Of a stretch of DNA of 64,000 nt, positions 19,565 to 28,893 are shown piece after piece. The DNA comes from Shewanella sp. KX20019 (GTDB lineage Bacteria; Pseudomonadota; Gammaproteobacteria; Enterobacterales; Shewanellaceae). Below the pieces are notes generated by a model. It was not told the DNA's origin and ran no database searches. It saw only the letters and a list, made by a program, of their open reading frames with translations. The translations under genes were made by a program, and so were the position numbers. The stretch lies in assembly GCF_016757755.1 (NCBI RefSeq), contig NZ_CP068437.1, positions 3,658,001 through 3,722,000 of the forward strand, read 5' to 3'. Position 1 is the first letter of the stretch, and the number at the start of each line of letters is the position of its first letter.

Positions 19565-19605
19565 AAACAGGGGCCCCCCCACCTAAGATGAGAGCGCCCC
19601 TGTTT
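19565..19605 (-). terminator. Attenuator-like hairpin between rpsB and tsf
   Basis: AAACAGGGGC (19565-19574) is perfectly complementary to GCCCCTGTTT (19596-19605). In minus direction the stem runs into TTTTATATC. One arm contains a run of seven C. A partial terminator in this position would lower tsf relative to rpsB transcripts. Confidence 0.7.
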
Positions 19606-19654
19606 ACCAATCAAGTACCTTGGTTAATAAGGGGGATGAAAATCATCAACCTTA

Positions 19655-20383
19655 TTATTCAGCTTCTACGAAACCGTCTTGCTCAGCTTGAACAGCTAGG
19701 TCTTGGTTACGACCTGCTTTAGCAGCAGTAGCAACAGACTCAGTGTATAAACGGATTGAACGCATAGCATCATCATTACCAGGAATGATGTAGTTGATAC
19801 CGTCTGGAGAAGAGTTAGTATCAACAACAGCAACAACTGGAATACCTAAGTTGTTAGCTTCTTTAATAGCAATATGCTCGTGGTCAGCACCGATAACGAA
19901 GATCACGTCTGGAAGACCAGCCATGTTCTTAATACCACCAAGAGATTTTTCTAGCTTCTCAAGTTCACGAGTACGCATAAGCGCTTCTTTCTTAGTAAGC
20001 TTGTCGAAAGTACCGTCAATTGACTGGCTTTCAAGATCTTTAAGACGCTTAATTGATTGACGAACTGTTTTCCAGTTAGTCAACATACCACCTAACCAAC
20101 GGTGATCTACGTAGAACTGGTCACAAGAAAGAGCAGATTCTTTGATAGCTTCGCTCGCTGCACGTTTAGTACCAACGAAAAGAACCTTACCTTTCTTTGA
20201 AGCGATATTGCTGATAAACGCTAGTGCTTCATTGAACATAGGCACAGTGTGCTCTAGGTTAATGATATGAACGCCGTTACGTGCGCCAAAGATGAATGGC
20301 TTCATCTTTGGGTTCCAGTAACGAGTTTGGTGACCGAAGTGAACACCGGCTTGAAGCATTTCGCGCATTGAAACTGTAGTCAT
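19655..20383 (-). CDS. rpsB: 30S ribosomal protein S2
   Basis: 242 residues, matching the usual ~240 of S2. MREMLQAGVHFGHQTRYWNPKM, FVGTKRAA, HRWLGGMLTNWKT and the GIPVVAVVDTNSSPDGINYIIPGNDDA block are all characteristic. It is the first gene of the minus-strand run, divergent from map, with a long leader and a stringent-type promoter upstream. Confidence 0.99.
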   Translation of the reverse strand: MTTVSMREMLQAGVHFGHQTRYWNPKMKPFIFGARNGVHIINLEHTVPMFNEALAFISNIASKKGKVLFVGTKRAASEAIKESALSCDQFYVDHRWLGGMLTNWKTVRQSIKRLKDLESQSIDGTFDKLTKKEALMRTRELEKLEKSLGGIKNMAGLPDVIFVIGADHEHIAIKEANNLGIPVVAVVDTNSSPDGINYIIPGNDDAMRSIRLYTESVATAAKAGRNQDLAVQAEQDGFVEAE

Positions 20384-20394
20384 TTTATTTACCT

Positions 20395-20480
20395 TAAAGT
20401 TTTAGGGGGTTAGACCTCCACATATCCCATACCTTCGACCCAGTTAAGGGCACCCCGAAGAACGTGTCGATATGTGTGTG
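20395..20480 (-). promoter_or_regulatory. Putative rpsB leader RNA structure (S2 autoregulation)
   Basis: In the minus-strand transcript the leader contains a CTTCG...CGAAG stem enclosing GGG/CCC pairs, then GGATATGTGGAGGTCTAACCCCC shortly before the AAGGT ribosome site. S2 is known to repress its own synthesis through its leader in gammaproteobacteria, and the GTGGAGG-TCTAACCC segment resembles what I remember of that element. Assignment is by position and structure only. Confidence 0.45.
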
Positions 20481-20577
20481 ATTTAGTATTTATCGATAGC
20501 CATGTATAATGACCGTAATCCTGACCCTGTCGATTCACTCGAAGTGGAACGAACAAGAGTCAAACATAACGGCGCGC

Positions 20578-20606
20578 TTTATACCATATTACGAAAAAAA
20601 ACACAA
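20578..20606 (-). promoter_or_regulatory. Predicted stringent-type promoter of rpsB-tsf
   Basis: On the minus strand a -35 TTGTGT (20601-20606) is separated by exactly 17 bases from a -10 TATAAA (20578-20583). The -10 is followed by a GC-rich discriminator GCGCGCCG, the arrangement typical of rRNA and ribosomal-protein promoters under ppGpp/DksA control. It implies a leader of about 185 bases. Confidence 0.65.
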
Positions 20607-20679
20607 ATATTTACGTCGTTTTAAGGCATAATCCTGCTATTGAAAGACGACAACTTAAAAGACATTAAGAGACATTTAA

Positions 20680-21480
20680 ATGAGTATAGTAATTAAGACA
20701 GCTGAAGAGATTGAAAAAATGCGCGCCGCGGGTAAGCTCGCAGCCCAAGTTCTCGAGATGATTGCCCCGCATGTCAAAGCTGGCGTCACCACCAATCAAC
20801 TAAATGATATCTGTGCAAAATTCACTGAAGAAAACGGCGCAACCTCTGCTCCGCTTGATTACCACGGTTTTCCAAAATCTATCTGCACATCGGTCAATGA
20901 TGTGATTTGCCATGGTATCCCTAATGATAAACCGCTTAGTGACGGTGATATCATCAATATCGACATCACAGTCATTCTTAATGGTTTTCATGGTGATACT
21001 TCTAAGATGTTCTTCATCGGCGACGTAAGCCCTAAAAACACTCGTCTTTGCCGTATCGCACAAGAAAGCCTCTATGCCAGTATTAAGAAAGTCCGCCCAG
21101 GAATGAAGCTAGGTGAAATTGGTACTTTAATTGAAAAATTCATCAAGTCTAAAAAGACCGGATTAGAGAAGTACAGCATCGTCACGGATTATTGCGGCCA
21201 TGGCATTGGTGCCGTATTCCATGAAGAGCCACAAGTTATGCATTACAAGAACAACGACAAAACCGTACTTCGTCCAGGCATGTGTTTTACTATCGAGCCG
21301 ATGATAAATGCTGGACGCCACACTAGCGTACTCGACAAGAATGACAACTGGACAGTCACCACATCAGATGGTAAAAACTCTGCACAATGGGAGCACACCC
21401 TGCTTGTCACTAAAACAGGTGTAGAAGTACTGACGTTACGCGAAGAGGAAAAAGATTTACCTCGTATAATCAATCATTAA
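20680..21480 (+). CDS. map: Type I methionine aminopeptidase
   Basis: 266 residues. It removes the initiator methionine from nascent proteins. Metal-ligand regions are visible: DIINIDITVILNGFHGDTS (two aspartates), GHGIGAVFHEEP (histidine), TIEPMI and QWEHTLLV (glutamates). It is divergent from rpsB, a common arrangement, and is followed by a strong intrinsic terminator. Confidence 0.97.
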   Translation: MSIVIKTAEEIEKMRAAGKLAAQVLEMIAPHVKAGVTTNQLNDICAKFTEENGATSAPLDYHGFPKSICTSVNDVICHGIPNDKPLSDGDIINIDITVILNGFHGDTSKMFFIGDVSPKNTRLCRIAQESLYASIKKVRPGMKLGEIGTLIEKFIKSKKTGLEKYSIVTDYCGHGIGAVFHEEPQVMHYKNNDKTVLRPGMCFTIEPMINAGRHTSVLDKNDNWTVTTSDGKNSAQWEHTLLVTKTGVEVLTLREEEKDLPRIINH

Positions 21481-21501
21481 ACGATTAACGTTAGTTGGTT
21501 T

Positions 21502-21530
21502 AATAGGCGTGAATCATCACGCCTATTTTG
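21502..21530 (+). terminator. Intrinsic terminator of map
   Basis: AATAGGCGTGA and TCACGCCTATT form a perfect 11-bp stem with an ATCA loop, followed by TTG and T-rich sequence. Confidence 0.8.
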
Positions 21531-21694
21531 TATTCCTTATCGTAAAGTCAAATCTTTAAATAAACAAATCAGCCCTAAAACCTTACTGTTACTTATGCCG
21601 ATATGATTTATCGCAATAAAGCGCTTCAAATTTACTTTTAATGCATAGATAATCACATCACACCAATGACAGTAGCGCATTAAAGAAAATATTG

Positions 21695-24250
21695 ATGAAT
21701 AGTGCCCAAACAGCAAAAAGCGTTCTTATCGATTTAAACAGCACATTACTCAATACGTTTAATGAGAGATCGGATATTCGTACGATCGTAAGCGAGCGCT
21801 GCCAGCATGTCGATGCACTGTTACAACAACAGTGGTTATCACATGGATTACAGCTATTCCCTATTGCACTCATTGCTGTTGGTGGCTATGGGCGCGGTGA
21901 ATTACACCCTCAATCGGATGTCGACTTGCTGTTTCTTACAGAAGGTGAACTAACAACTGACGCCGAAGAAGCATTAAGTGCATTTATCGCCTTTATTTGG
22001 GACGCGGGTTTAGAAGTTGGCCACAGTGTTCGCTCCATAGATGACACTCTTTCACTGGGACGTGCGGATATTACCATTGCAACCAATCTGCTTGAATCTC
22101 GCTTGCTATGTGGCCCACAAGAACTATTTAGCAGTCTTTATTATGATATCCGCCAAGATGATTTTTGGCCAAGTAGCGACTTTTATGTCGCTAAACGTGA
22201 CGAACAAATTGCCCGCCACGCAAAGGCCAATGCATTTGATTTAGAACCCAATTTAAAGAGCTGCCCCGGCGGACTACGCGACATTCAAACTGTCGCTTGG
22301 GTTGCAATGCGACACTTTAATGCAGACAAACTTGAAGATCTGGTCGTATATGATTTTCTTGAGCCTCATGAACTAGATGAATTACTCGAATGCCAAGATT
22401 TTTTGTGGCAATTACGCTGCTGTTTGCACCTAATCTCTGGACGAGATGAGAACAGACTACTATTTGATTTGCAGCCACAAGTTGCAGATTTAATGGGGTA
22501 TGAGGACCATACTCAACTTGCTGTAGAGCAGATGATGAAGCGTTATTACCGCACAGTTAGGCGCGTAATGGAACTCAATCAAATGTTGTTGCAACTTTTT
22601 AAACGCGCAACGTTAGGCCATATTAAAGCGTTAGACGTGGTGGCCATTAATGAACAATTCCAGCGACGTGGGAAATTTATAGAGAGCCTTTATCCAGATC
22701 TGTTTGATGCACCAGAGAATATTCTGCAATTATTTCTCTGCGTTGCTAAAAACTCAAATGTAAAGTCTATTTATGCCGTGACTCTACGCAGTCTAAGGCT
22801 GGCCAGAAGATCGCTAAAACAACCACTAATGTTTGATGCACAATGCCGCGAACTGTTTATGGAGATATTACGTCACCCGCGCGGTATTGTGTCATTATCG
22901 TTAATGCACAAGCATGGAATTTTATCAGCCTACTTGCCAGCTTGGAGAAGTATTGAGGGACAGATGCAATTCGATCTTTTCCATGCTTACACCGTTGATG
23001 AACACACCCATAGACTGCTGCTCAATATCGAGCGTTTTTCACAGCCAGAACAAAAAGAAGAGTTCCCTCTAGGTTCGGTCCTCATCAATCAATTACCCAA
23101 AAAGGGGCTGCTGGTACTCGCGGCTATTTTTCATGATATAGGTAAAGGCCGAGGTGGCGATCACAGTAAGTTAGGCGCCGTTGACGCGCTCGAATTTTGT
23201 AAACTGCATGGCATGAATAACCATGACGGAAGACTTGTTAGTTGGCTAGTAGATAACCACCTAGTGATGTCCGTCACCGCCCAAAGACGAGACATATCAG
23301 ATCCAGATGTCATCGGTGACTTTGCGGACAAAGTGCGTGATGCAGTCCATCTCAGCTATCTTTACTGTCTGACAGTGGCTGATATATGTGCCACTAATGA
23401 AAAAACCTGGAATAGCTGGAAAGGTTCCTTATTGCGTGACCTTTATTTCTCAACACAGCGAGTATTAGCACGAGGCAAAGAAAAACCCGTAGATATTCGA
23501 GCCCGCGTCCGTGAGCATCAAGCTAAAGCTAAAAAGGACCTTATACGCCGCGGGATTAAAGAGAAAGATTTAGATGTATTATGGCAACGATTTAAAGCCG
23601 ATTACTTCTTGCGTCATCAACCAAATCAAATTGCCTGGCATGCTGAAGCTATTATCAAACATAAAAATGAAGAAACGCTGGTACTGATCTCTAAACACAC
23701 CACTAGAGGCGGTACAGAACTGTTCATATATGGCAAAGATAAACCCAAGCTATTCGCTACCGTAATGGCGATTTTAGACAACAAAAATATTAACGTTCAT
23801 GACGCAACGGTTATGACCTCGAAAGATAAATACGCGCTAGACTCTTTTGTTATTTTAGAACAAGATGGCAAGCCTGTTTCGCAGCTTTCACGGATCCAAG
23901 GCATTAAGAAAACGTTAATAAAAGCCTTAAGCAGTGATACGCCAAAGTTGCCAAAGTTCAGAAAACTTTCAAGAAAGATGAAACCTTTTAAAGTAGCGAC
24001 TCAAGTCAGTTTCCCTCCTACCCGCCGCCATGGTACAAGTATGATGGAACTCAGTGCATTAGATTCGCCAGGACTACTAGCCAGAATTGGTGAAGTGCTG
24101 TATCGCTGCGAAATCCGACTACTAGCAGCAAAGATCACGACTATCGGTGAGAGAGCGGAAGATTTCTTTTTGTTACAAACCGCTGAAGACGAACAGTTAG
24201 ATGAAGCGCAACAAATAGCATTACGAAAAGCACTAACGAGTGCTCTTTAA
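21695..24250 (+). CDS. glnD: Bifunctional uridylyltransferase/uridylyl-removing enzyme GlnD
   Basis: 851 residues from the ATG; a TTG immediately before it (21692) is an equally possible start. GlnD senses glutamine and uridylylates or deuridylylates PII proteins, controlling nitrogen assimilation. Domains in order: nucleotidyltransferase (GGYGRGELHPQSDVDLL), the GlnD linker domain (LKSCPGGLRDIQTVAW), an HD phosphohydrolase domain (FHDIGKGRGGDHS), and two C-terminal ACT domains (TVMAILDNKNINVHDA; SPGLLARIGEVLY). It has a 211-base gap from map and is followed 34 bases later by dapD. Confidence 0.97.
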   Translation: MNSAQTAKSVLIDLNSTLLNTFNERSDIRTIVSERCQHVDALLQQQWLSHGLQLFPIALIAVGGYGRGELHPQSDVDLLFLTEGELTTDAEEALSAFIAFIWDAGLEVGHSVRSIDDTLSLGRADITIATNLLESRLLCGPQELFSSLYYDIRQDDFWPSSDFYVAKRDEQIARHAKANAFDLEPNLKSCPGGLRDIQTVAWVAMRHFNADKLEDLVVYDFLEPHELDELLECQDFLWQLRCCLHLISGRDENRLLFDLQPQVADLMGYEDHTQLAVEQMMKRYYRTVRRVMELNQMLLQLFKRATLGHIKALDVVAINEQFQRRGKFIESLYPDLFDAPENILQLFLCVAKNSNVKSIYAVTLRSLRLARRSLKQPLMFDAQCRELFMEILRHPRGIVSLSLMHKHGILSAYLPAWRSIEGQMQFDLFHAYTVDEHTHRLLLNIERFSQPEQKEEFPLGSVLINQLPKKGLLVLAAIFHDIGKGRGGDHSKLGAVDALEFCKLHGMNNHDGRLVSWLVDNHLVMSVTAQRRDISDPDVIGDFADKVRDAVHLSYLYCLTVADICATNEKTWNSWKGSLLRDLYFSTQRVLARGKEKPVDIRARVREHQAKAKKDLIRRGIKEKDLDVLWQRFKADYFLRHQPNQIAWHAEAIIKHKNEETLVLISKHTTRGGTELFIYGKDKPKLFATVMAILDNKNINVHDATVMTSKDKYALDSFVILEQDGKPVSQLSRIQGIKKTLIKALSSDTPKLPKFRKLSRKMKPFKVATQVSFPPTRRHGTSMMELSALDSPGLLARIGEVLYRCEIRLLAAKITTIGERAEDFFLLQTAEDEQLDEAQQIALRKALTSAL

Positions 24251-24284
24251 ACTTATTACTAAACGATAATACCGGGAGAAGTTA

Positions 24285-25109
24285 ATGGAGGCTTTACGCC
24301 AACGTATAGAGGCGGCTTTTGAAGCTCGCGCTGAAATAACCCCAGCATCAGTAGAACCAAGTGTTCGTACAGATGTTGAGAAAGTCATTGCAATGCTAGA
24401 TAAAGGCGAAGCAAGAGTTGCAGAGAAAATTGATGGCGAATGGCATGTGCACCAATGGCTAAAAAAAGCAGTGCTACTCTCGTTCCGTATCTTTGATAAT
24501 GGTGTGATCGATGGCGGAGAAACCAAGTACTTCGATAAAGTACCAATGAAATTTGCCGACTATGATGAAGCTCGCTTCAGAGAAGAAGCGATTCGTGTCG
24601 TACCACCCGCAGCCGTACGGAAAGGTTCATTTATCGGCAGAAATACTGTTTTGATGCCTTCTTACGTCAATCTTGGCGCTTATGTCGATGAAGGGTCTAT
24701 GGTTGATACATGGGCCACTGTAGGCTCTTGTGCCCAAATTGGTAAGAATGTACATCTATCTGGCGGTGTAGGCATTGGTGGCGTGTTAGAGCCATTACAA
24801 GCCGGTCCGACGATTATTGAAGACAACTGTTTCATTGGTGCACGTTCAGAAGTAGTTGAAGGCGTGATTGTAGAAGAAGGCAGCGTTATCTCAATGGGCG
24901 TTTATATCGGCCAGAGCACACGTATTTTTGATCGCGAGACAGGTGAAGTTCACTACGGTCGTGTTCCAGCAGGCTCTGTCGTTGTCTCTGGTAATCTACC
25001 TTCAAAGTGTGGCACATACAGCTTGTATGCCGCCATCATTGTAAAAAAGGTTGATGCTAAGACTCGTAGTAAAGTCGGTATCAACGAGCTATTACGCATC
25101 GTTGACTAG
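24285..25109 (+). CDS. dapD: 2,3,4,5-tetrahydropyridine-2,6-dicarboxylate N-succinyltransferase
   Basis: 274 residues, the same length as E. coli DapD. It succinylates tetrahydrodipicolinate on the way to diaminopimelate and lysine. A helical N-terminal domain leads into hexapeptide repeats of a left-handed beta helix (LMPSYVNLGAYVDEGSMVDTWATVGSCAQIG), with GIGGVLEPLQAGPTIIEDNCFIGARSE near the active site. A GGGAG site precedes the ATG. It probably shares a transcript with glnD and ends at a strong terminator. Confidence 0.98.
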   Translation: MEALRQRIEAAFEARAEITPASVEPSVRTDVEKVIAMLDKGEARVAEKIDGEWHVHQWLKKAVLLSFRIFDNGVIDGGETKYFDKVPMKFADYDEARFREEAIRVVPPAAVRKGSFIGRNTVLMPSYVNLGAYVDEGSMVDTWATVGSCAQIGKNVHLSGGVGIGGVLEPLQAGPTIIEDNCFIGARSEVVEGVIVEEGSVISMGVYIGQSTRIFDRETGEVHYGRVPAGSVVVSGNLPSKCGTYSLYAAIIVKKVDAKTRSKVGINELLRIVD

Positions 25110-25127
25110 TGAGTTCGATGATGTAAT

Positions 25128-25157
25128 AAAAAACCCACTTCTTAGTGGGTTTTTTTA
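25128..25157 (+). terminator. Intrinsic terminator of dapD
   Basis: AAACCCACT (25131-25139) pairs with AGTGGGTTT (25144-25152) around a TCTT loop, followed by T7. It is preceded by A-rich sequence, so it could also work on the minus strand. Confidence 0.85.
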
Positions 25158-25319
25158 TCCCCGTAGAATCACCCTCCAAAATGAAACATCTTGTAACCCA
25201 CAGTCACATAATGAACCAAATTCCACACTTTGATACACATAGCTACACAATGGTTACAATGTTTTTCATCTGATGAGCTTTACTCAGTGGTGACCCCAAT
25301 GGAAGCGTAGGAGATGGAC

Positions 25320-25661
25320 ATGATCAAGACACTCGTGATAGCAGCTGCCGCACTAGCAATGACATTTAGCGCTAATGCTGCAATGACACCTCATATGGAA
25401 ACCGCACTCATATCAGTTTGTAAAGCAGGAGCCAGTAACCGCAACTATCAATTCAACAACACAATGAAGAGTTACCGTATCAATAAAAGTCGAATATTTC
25501 CAAGACTGGTTTGTAATGGTGAATCATTTTACAATTTTGCTCTAAATGCAGGCGCTGACAAAACTGCAGCAAAAATTGCGCCCTACACTAGAGGGAGAGT
25601 AACAATTAGAGATATCGCACAAACGGATCAAGACTATGAGCTTTACGTTGTTAATTTTTAA
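25320..25661 (+). CDS. Small secreted protein, DUF3718-like
   Basis: 113 residues from the ATG at 25320, chosen because AGGAG (25309-25313) is six bases upstream; the ATG at 25314 overlaps that site's end. A clear signal peptide (MIKTLVIAAAALAMTFSANAA) is followed by a compact domain with two cysteines (SVCKAGAS and LVCNGESFYNFALNAGA) that could form a disulfide. The C-x30-40-VCNG pattern resembles the DUF3718 family of periplasmic proteins, function unknown. It stands alone between dapD and the convergent purU. Confidence 0.75.
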   Translation: MIKTLVIAAAALAMTFSANAAMTPHMETALISVCKAGASNRNYQFNNTMKSYRINKSRIFPRLVCNGESFYNFALNAGADKTAAKIAPYTRGRVTIRDIAQTDQDYELYVVNF

Positions 25662-25670
25662 TTTATTTTA

Positions 25671-25712
25671 CTAGTAACAAGAAAGAGGCCTTCGCCAACT
25701 TCTTGTTGCTAG
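25671..25712. terminator. Possible bidirectional terminator between convergent genes
   Basis: CTAGTAACAAGAA (25671-25683) pairs with TTCTTGTTGCTAG (25700-25712), one mismatch, between the DUF3718-like gene and purU. Flanks are A/T-rich but lack a clean T-tract. Confidence 0.5.
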
Positions 25713-25718
25713 AGCATA

Positions 25719-26552
25719 CTAAAAAACCACCGTTTTATTACCATAGACAACCACCCCTTCATTAATGACCAGCTGCAATGCCTTACTGAGTACGCTTTTT
25801 TCTACATCGCGGCCACATTTAGAGAGTTCCTCCACGCTATAACTATGATCAACAGAGATAACGTCTTGCTTAATGATTGGGCCTTCATCCAATGAGTTGG
25901 TCACAAAGTGAGCCGTTGCACCGATGATTTTGACTCCCCGCTCCCACGCCTGTCGATAGGGTGACGCACCGATAAAAGCAGGTAAGAAAGAGTGATGAAT
26001 ATTGATGATCTGATCAGGAAACTGACTCACAAAATCAGGCGTCAATACACGCATAAATTTAGCAAGCACAACGTATTCTGGCTCGTAGCTATTAATCACC
26101 TTCAACATTGCTTGTTCATGCTGACTGCGGTTCATATTTTCATGACTAATATAATGAAATGGCACATCAAACTTTTCAGTCAAAGCTGCAAGCAGATCGT
26201 AATTACCAACAACAGCAACGATCTCGGCATCTAGGGCACCCGAGTACGACTTAATCAGCAGATCGCCAATGCAGTGTGCTTCTTTAGTCACCATCACCAC
26301 AATACGCTTTTTGCCAAGATCGACTAATTTAGTATGATTTTTAGACGGAAGTATGCTCTGTAGTTCAGCTAACAATCTAGCAGGTTCAAACACCCCTTCA
26401 AGCTCCGTTCGCATAAAGAAGCGTCCTTGAGGGTTATCTACAAATTCGCTATTTTTAACGATGTTGAGACCATGTGCAAAACACACACCAGTGATTTTAG
26501 TGATAAGCCCTGGCGCATCGGCACAGTCTATAATCAATACCTTTCGTTCCAT
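25719..26552 (-). CDS. purU: Formyltetrahydrofolate deformylase
   Basis: 277 residues from MERKVLIIDC, comparable to 280 in E. coli; the frame is open 18 codons further but the ATG at 26552 has a GAGAGG site close upstream. PurU hydrolyses 10-formyl-THF to formate and THF, feeding PurT and balancing one-carbon units. An N-terminal ACT domain (DAPGLITKITGVCFAHGLNIV) precedes the formyltransferase fold with the catalytic INIHHSFLPAF and LDEGPIIKQD segments. Confidence 0.96.
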   Translation of the reverse strand: MERKVLIIDCADAPGLITKITGVCFAHGLNIVKNSEFVDNPQGRFFMRTELEGVFEPARLLAELQSILPSKNHTKLVDLGKKRIVVMVTKEAHCIGDLLIKSYSGALDAEIVAVVGNYDLLAALTEKFDVPFHYISHENMNRSQHEQAMLKVINSYEPEYVVLAKFMRVLTPDFVSQFPDQIINIHHSFLPAFIGASPYRQAWERGVKIIGATAHFVTNSLDEGPIIKQDVISVDHSYSVEELSKCGRDVEKSVLSKALQLVINEGVVVYGNKTVVF

Positions 26553-26952
26553 ATGCCCTCTCGCAGTCCAATCGCTCATATCTTGAGTGATATGAGCTGA
26601 ATTCAACTTAAATGCCTTGATTAATTAAAACAACCTAGGCCAAACAAAAAACGAGATAAATCGACAATCTGTTATTAAAGTAATAATTATCTATGTATTA
26701 AAATGAAGAACCATCAATAAAGTTCACTAATCACCTAACAAGGCTGGCGAGTGCTAATCCGTTTAACCAGCTAAACCATTGATAAAATAGCGTTCCTAAA
26801 AATAGTACGATAAGTCAGACAGAATAATAACTAATCCAAATAGGAAGGTGGTAAATAATGAGGGATCTCACTTAGCGATCTAACGAGTGAGTCAACTTTA
26901 TGCAGCCTGCACATTATCGATATAAAGCGCCACAAAATACACTTCAGCAATA
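26553..26952. other. Intergenic region upstream of purU
   Basis: About 400 A/T-rich bases between purU and the yqcA terminator. It presumably contains the purU promoter. I found no coding frame, RNA gene or convincing repeat. Confidence 0.5.
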
Positions 26953-26971
26953 AGGAGCCTAGTTGGCTCCT
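26953..26971 (-). terminator. Hairpin downstream of yqcA
   Basis: AGGAGCC and GGCTCCT form a perfect 7-bp stem with a five-base loop just after the yqcA stop. The following T-content is weak (TTATTGC), so efficiency is uncertain. Confidence 0.55.
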
Positions 26972-26979
26972 AAACAACA

Positions 26980-27444
26980 TTAAGCCGCTAGGTCTTTATC
27001 AATCAACTCATTCCAGCTAGGCAACCAAGCTAATGCTTCGACTTCTGGCTCCATAGTTTCACCGGCATCGATCTTTAAGAAATCACCTAAACGTTTTGCC
27101 CCAAGCTCTTCAAAAAGCGCCGCGAGTTGCTCTGCTGCACCGCAAAAAGTGTCATAACTTGAATCCCCTAATCCAATTACACCAAACCTTAACTCAGGTA
27201 GGTATGGGGCTTTAGATTGCATATCGTAGAACCATGTTTGAATATCATCAGGGAGGTCGCCTTGGCCCGTTGTAGAACAGACAAGCAATAACAGTTCATC
27301 TTGAGGAGGGACAAACCCCACAAGCTCATCACTTTGATATAGCACAGCTTCACGCCCTAAATCTATTAATGCCTGTTGTAGAGTTTCTGCGACATACTGC
27401 GCGCCACCATAAACTGTTCCAAAAACTAGATTCACTTTTTTCAT
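26980..27444 (-). CDS. yqcA: Flavodoxin YqcA
   Basis: 154 residues, a short-chain flavodoxin binding FMN. The phosphate-binding loop region is FGTVYGGAQYVAETL, followed by STTGQGDLPDD and GLGDSSYDTFCGAAEQL, which contact the isoalloxazine ring. MioC is similar, but the neighbourhood with truC and yqcC matches the E. coli yqcC-truC-yqcA cluster, so YqcA is the better name. The physiological electron partner is not known to me. It is separated from truC by 278 bases with no visible gene. Confidence 0.88.
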   Translation of the reverse strand: MKKVNLVFGTVYGGAQYVAETLQQALIDLGREAVLYQSDELVGFVPPQDELLLLVCSTTGQGDLPDDIQTWFYDMQSKAPYLPELRFGVIGLGDSSYDTFCGAAEQLAALFEELGAKRLGDFLKIDAGETMEPEVEALAWLPSWNELIDKDLAA

Positions 27445-27722
27445 GTTTTACTTCGCCTAAAAGCCATTTAGTTATATTCTTAACATACTGTATCGATGAA
27501 CATTGCTGCAAGCCTCGCAGCAATATAAAGTGAATGTGTACGAGGACGAGCCGTAATGAGACACTCTTGCAGACTAAAACACCGAAAACACCTTAATCGT
27601 TCAGCACATATCAGAAGAATGTGCTATTTCCATACAGTACAAAGTCTAAAGTCTTTGCAACTGGCCTATGATAACGCCCAAACTTCAACTAGCGAGCTAA
27701 AAGAGCGTTGTAAACCAGCCTC

Positions 27723-28577
27723 TTAACTATCAGCAATTTGAATGGCATTGTTTGTAGCAGACAATGCCTCTTCTTGCCAGCCTAGCCCTGCAAATAGGTC
27801 TAACCATTGCTGTTCGAGTTCAGTTTCAATATTAACTCGCTCACCCGTTCGAGGATGGTTAAAGCTCAATTTTTTGGCTATTAGCCATAATCGATTTACA
27901 CCAAAGTGAGTTCTAAAAAATTTATTCTGCTTACCATCGCCATGAGTCGTATCCCCAAGTATCGGGTGACGCAAATGTGCCATATGACGGCGCAATTGAT
28001 GCTTACGTCCAGTGTGCGGTGAAAGATGGACCAAGGCGTATCGACTCGTAGCATAGCGCCCTGAAGCAAAGGGGATCTCACTATTGAGTATCGGGCGATA
28101 TGAGGTCACGGCATCTTGCGCTGCTTTATTAGGATCCACATCTTTATCACCTAACTCGTCCAGCTCTACTTTTAACGCGTAATCTAACGTAGCAGCTTCA
28201 TGCATATTGCCGCGAACAATGGCTAAATACTCTTTGTCGATAGTGTGAGAGGCGAACTGTTCACACAACTCTCTGGCCATGTCACTGCTTTTAGCAAATA
28301 ACAAAATACCCGATGTAGGCCTATCTAAGCGATGCACAGGGAAAACGTGGCAACCCACTATATCCCGTGTTAATTGCATTGCAAAAAAATGCTCTCGTCT
28401 CGCCAAATAACTACGGTGAACCAATAAACCTGCTGGCTTATGGATAGCAACAATATCATCGTCTTCAAATAAAATTTCAATATGAGGTGCTATCTCACTC
28501 TCAGGCTCTAGTTCCTCGAGCTCAAGCGGCTTATCTAACTCATCAATTTTAGTTACTTCAGGTCTACTTTGTTTCAC
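27723..28577 (-). CDS. truC: tRNA pseudouridine(65) synthase TruC
   Basis: 284 residues, slightly longer than E. coli TruC (260) because of an acidic N-terminal extension of about 30 residues (LEELEPESE). It isomerises U65 in some tRNAs. The RluA-family catalytic motif HRLDRPTSG puts the nucleophile at Asp85; HKPAGLLVHRS and HTGRKHQLRRHM are also typical. The GTG start lies inside yqcC, overlapping it by 14 bases, so the two are translationally coupled. Confidence 0.95.
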   Translation of the reverse strand: MKQSRPEVTKIDELDKPLELEELEPESEIAPHIEILFEDDDIVAIHKPAGLLVHRSYLARREHFFAMQLTRDIVGCHVFPVHRLDRPTSGILLFAKSSDMARELCEQFASHTIDKEYLAIVRGNMHEAATLDYALKVELDELGDKDVDPNKAAQDAVTSYRPILNSEIPFASGRYATSRYALVHLSPHTGRKHQLRRHMAHLRHPILGDTTHGDGKQNKFFRTHFGVNRLWLIAKKLSFNHPRTGERVNIETELEQQWLDLFAGLGWQEEALSATNNAIQIADS

Positions 28578-28893
28578 TTAATAGCTCATCTAGTTCTGTA
28601 AGGGTTTTGATTATGCGACAAAATTCAGGCTTACCAGCCCATACATGTTGCGCCATAGGAGCAATCCCTATCGCTGTCGGTAGCGCCATAGCATTCTCGA
28701 GTAAGTGATGCATCTTGGGTATTAAAATAAATTGCAGCCACTGTTCAAATGCCATGGTATCGCAGGCAAATGGTGCACTACTTTGCATTGCACTTTCTGA
28801 AGGCCGAATATCAGCCCATAGCGCAGCGTTTACAAGCTCGCCTTGCAATCGAGTAAGCTTGTCTCTGGTTAAATGGCTTAACAAATTTTGCAC
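28564..28893 (-). CDS. yqcC: YqcC family protein
   Basis: 109 residues, GTG start (MQNLLSHL). This small all-helical family of unknown function (DUF446) is recognised by the WLQFILIPKMHHLLE block and by its fixed position upstream of and overlapping truC. In E. coli the gene borders csrB, and here two CsrB-type RNAs lie further along in the same interval before syd. Confidence 0.88.
   Translation of the reverse strand: MQNLLSHLTRDKLTRLQGELVNAALWADIRPSESAMQSSAPFACDTMAFEQWLQFILIPKMHHLLENAMALPTAIGIAPMAQHVWAGKPEFCRIIKTLTELDELLSETK

Larger units (their letters stand above)
20384..20679. other. Divergent rpsB/map intergenic region
   Basis: 296 bases holding the rpsB promoter and leader on the minus strand. 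On the plus strand I see no strong -35/-10 pair for map and no other gene. Confidence 0.6.

Noticed and set aside
19522..19614. 31-codon N-terminal extension of EF-Ts
   Set aside because: It would be translated through the rpsB-tsf hairpin; the conserved MAITAAQV start has its own ribosome site.
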